From JABDDM01 sp038240295 (lineage in GTDB: Bacteria > Bacteroidota > Ignavibacteria > Palsa-1295), in NCBI GenBank assembly GCA_038240295.1, contig JBBSDW010000003.1, positions 1-53,120 of the forward strand: 53,120 nucleotides of DNA, read 5' to 3'. The translations under genes were made by a program, and so were the position numbers. This document shows positions 51,697-53,120 of the stretch, piece after piece. The number at the start of each line of letters is the position of its first letter. Within the stretch, counting starts at the first letter, position 1. Under the pieces are notes generated by a model, which worked only from the letters and a program-made list of their open reading frames with translations, had not been told where the DNA came from and did not search any database.

Positions 51697-52437
51697 ATGA
51701 GTTTTCTTTATACTACCTGGTGGGGACCGATCCTGTTTGTGGTCGTCTGCGGCCACCTTACGATCATGTGTACCTCCCTCTTCATGCACCGCTCGATGTC
51801 GCATCAGGGGGTCGAGTTTCATCCTGCGCTCCAATGGGCGATGCGCTGGTGGTTGTGGATCTTTAGCGGAATGTCGACACGTCAATGGGTTGCGGTGCAC
51901 AGAAAGCATCATGCATTCTGCGAAACCGAGGACGATCCGCATTCTCCGGTCATTCATGGCTGGGCGCAGATCCTCTTTTTTGGCGTCAAGTATTATAGGA
52001 ACGCCTATCAGGACGAAGAAACGATGGAGAAGTTCACGAAGGGCTGCCCCAACGATTTCATCGAACGACGAATTTTCATTCCTCACAAGATGCTTGGCCT
52101 CGTAATGCTTCTGCTCATCGATGTGCTCATCTTTGGATTTTGGGTCGGACCGATCGTATGGCTAGGCAATGTACTCTGGGTACCGTTCTGGGCGGCGGGT
52201 GTCGTCAACGGACTCGGTCACGTCATCGGCTACCGCAACTTCAAAGTTCGCGATGCAAGCCGCAATTTGATCCCGCTCGGCGTGCTGCTCTCAGGCGAGG
52301 AGCTTCACAACAATCACCACAAATATCCGGCAAGCGCAAAGTTCTCGAAAAAGTGGTTCGAGTTCGATATGGGCTGGCTCTACATCCAGGCATTCCGACT
52401 CTTCGGTCTGGCACGAGTCAAGGTAGTGCACGAGTGA
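51697..52437 (+). CDS. Acyl-CoA/acyl-lipid delta-9-type fatty acid desaturase
   Basis: A 246-residue integral membrane di-iron desaturase. ATG 51697 (MSFLYTTWWGP) begins the first TM helix; the longer open frame upstream has no support. The three His boxes are HRSMSH (31-36), HRKHH (68-72) and HNNHH (204-208), with an extra His in NGLGHVIGYRN (175). This is the stearoyl-CoA desaturase type, introducing a double bond in saturated acyl chains to keep membranes fluid. It is compact, with no cytochrome b5 domain. Followed by a strong intrinsic terminator. Confidence 0.92.
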   Translation: MSFLYTTWWGPILFVVVCGHLTIMCTSLFMHRSMSHQGVEFHPALQWAMRWWLWIFSGMSTRQWVAVHRKHHAFCETEDDPHSPVIHGWAQILFFGVKYYRNAYQDEETMEKFTKGCPNDFIERRIFIPHKMLGLVMLLLIDVLIFGFWVGPIVWLGNVLWVPFWAAGVVNGLGHVIGYRNFKVRDASRNLIPLGVLLSGEELHNNHHKYPASAKFSKKWFEFDMGWLYIQAFRLFGLARVKVVHE

Positions 52438-52460
52438 GTGCTGAGTGCTGAGTAAATTTG

Positions 52461-52492
52461 AAATCGGCGTCTTCGACGCCGATTTTTTTTTT
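52461..52492 (+). terminator. Strong intrinsic terminator after the desaturase
   Basis: AAATCGGCGTC (52461-52471) and GACGCCGATTT (52475-52485) form a perfect 11-bp stem with a TTC loop, running into T10 (52483-52492). It begins 24 bases after the desaturase stop. Confidence 0.92.
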
Positions 52493-52650
52493 ACGTAGGT
52501 CGGGTTTCAACCCGACCTCGAATCCCTCAAAAGCGAAAGACCTCGGCTTCAAGATCCATCCCAAAGACGAACCGATCCGCCGCGCCACCATCGCGATCGG
52601 AATAAATTCCGACCTACGTAGGTCGGGTTTCAACCCGACCTCGAATCTCA
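52493..52650. repeat. Paired TACGTAGGTCGGGTTTCAACCCGACC hairpin repeats
   Basis: Two copies start at 52493 and 52615. Each contains TAGGTCGGG-TTTC-AACCCGACC-type arms (GGTCGGGTT/AACCCGACC), a tight hairpin, followed by TCGAATC. The second copy is embedded in the palindrome GACCTACGTAGGTC (52611-52624), and the 5' arm ATTCCGACCTACGTA is its inverse flank. The 80 bases between copies are unique. Confidence 0.85.
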
Positions 52651-52691
52651 AAAATGCGTAACTGCCTACTTCAAGCACCTCCTTTTTATAT

Positions 52692-52827
52692 GGTCATTCT
52701 GAGCCCGGCGAAGAATCTTACCTCTCGCCTGCATCGATTTATGACTTCGAGCACGAGCCCGACCCCAATTGAACTTCAACAGCCAGCCAAACCGACCATA
52801 AGATCCTTCGCCGGGCTCAGGATGACC
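52692..52827. repeat. Long palindrome, GGTCATTCTGAGCCCGGCGAAG class
   Basis: The left arm (52692-52720) and right arm (about 52799-52827) are near-perfect inverted repeats of 29 bp (GGTCATTCTGAGCCCGGCGA against TCGCCGGGCTCAGGATGACC) around a loop of about 78 bp. This is another intergenic palindrome class common across bacterial phyla. Confidence 0.9.
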
Positions 52828-52879
52828 GGTCCCAATCACGCTTGGAGCGGCACACATTGGGGCAACCGAAAAATAAATC

Positions 52880-52903
52880 GTGTGGAGTCAAGCGCCGCTT
52901 GAC
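52880..52903. repeat. Single hairpin related to the 8-kb array
   Basis: GTGTGGA is followed by GTCAAGCG-CCGCTTGAC, a 7-bp-stem hairpin. The start GTGTGGAG--AAGCGC-GCTT matches the left arm of the repeat units at 7956-8580 with two substitutions, and the mirrored right arm is missing. It may be a solitary, truncated relative. Confidence 0.5.
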
Positions 52904-52972
52904 TGTCTTTCCGTTGGATTGAGCAGAGCGCGGTCAGTTGGATTCCAGCTAGCGAAAGCCAACCGTCCTGTG

Positions 52973-53120
52973 TTACACGTCCAATTGCACGCTCAAAACG
53001 GCAAACAAACCAATCGCCCATCCAACAATCGCAGCAGAATCCAAGAGTGATTTTTCATAGGTCACAACAGATTTGGAGGCATTCGAAAATTGAGTCGCAG
53101 CGGATGGACAAAGGAAACAC
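52973..53120 (-). CDS. Possible C-terminal fragment of a gene running off the right edge
   Basis: A minus-strand frame is open from the window edge to TAA at 52973-52975 and encodes 48 residues ending in a TM-like helix (DSAAIVGWAIGLFAVLSVQ, LDV). The preceding SNASKSVVTYEKSLL is amphipathic. No family can be named from so little; it may be chance. Confidence 0.3.
   Translation of the reverse strand, partial: CFLCPSAATQFSNASKSVVTYEKSLLDSAAIVGWAIGLFAVLSVQLDV

Larger units (their letters stand above)
52438..53120. other. Repeat-rich intergenic segment at the right edge
   Basis: After the desaturase come a terminator, two copies of a TACGTAGGTCGGG hairpin, a 136-bp GGTCATTC palindrome and a single GTGTGGAG hairpin, all listed separately. 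Apart from a possible gene end at 52973-53120 (-), no coding sequence is supported. Confidence 0.65.

Noticed and set aside
51299..51697. A 132-residue minus-strand protein
   Set aside because: No motif, mixed composition, and it overlaps the likely promoter and start of the desaturase.

Overview
The window looks like chromosomal DNA of a Bacteroidota/FCB-group bacterium, most likely from the Candidatus Kapaibacteriota (Kapabacteria) neighbourhood. This is inferred from type IX secretion C-terminal domains on large secreted proteins (27.6-31.4 kb and the broken gene at 10.7-12.1 kb), YCF48/BNR-like and Cys-paired Ig-like repeats, a TonB-dependent receptor, an MqnA/MqnD-family protein and weak Shine-Dalgarno signals. 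No rRNA or other phylogenetic marker is present to prove it. I see no prophage, IS element or CRISPR array.

Layout. 0-7.9 kb (+): a DUF4397 lipoprotein, a LolC/E-type permease, a tightly overlapping mutT-mutY-ogg trio (a complete 8-oxoguanine repair set), a family 9 glycosyltransferase, a DUF3108 protein, an M15-like membrane peptidase and an esterase. 7.9-8.7 kb: five tandem MITE-like hairpin repeats. 8.7-10.7 kb (+): threonine dehydrogenase and an MqnA/MqnD-family protein. 10.7-12.1 kb: a decayed T9SS-exported protein. 12.1-17.4 kb (-): one operon of seven overlapping or abutting genes for unsaturated uronate catabolism (GH105, KduI/IolB cupin, KduD, KDPG aldolase, RraA-like aldolase, VOC protein), led by an FAD monooxygenase of the aromatic-CoA type.

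17.5-24 kb (-): the most notable locus. Three secreted DUF4402 (pilin-like) proteins are followed by a PapD-like chaperone and an usher-like outer-membrane protein with an extra C-terminal domain. Together they look like a chaperone-usher fibre system in a phylum where such systems are not the textbook expectation. 25-27.6 kb (+): recJ and a YebC-family gene. 27.6-36.3 kb (-): a giant T9SS protein, a lipoprotein, acyl-CoA dehydrogenase, aldehyde dehydrogenase and two tandem, frameshifted outer-membrane proteins. 36.4-37.3 kb (+): a Yip1-like membrane protein. 37.3-40.5 kb (-): a spoT-ruvX-VKOR operon. 40.5-42.3 kb (-): tatD, whose reading frame runs into a secreted barrel protein broken by an amber codon. 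42.3-45 kb (-): a TonB-dependent receptor with a coupled lipoprotein. 45-49.2 kb: a methyltransferase, a CDF transporter with three C-terminal domains, tRNA-Leu(CAG), pth and rplY. 49.5-53.1 kb: two secreted proteins of unknown function, a fatty-acid desaturase with a strong terminator, and a dense set of palindromic intergenic repeats.

Several genes (10.7 kb, 35-36 kb, 41 kb) carry stops or frameshifts while all neighbours are intact. This suggests real decay of secreted-protein genes or local assembly errors; raw reads would tell these apart.
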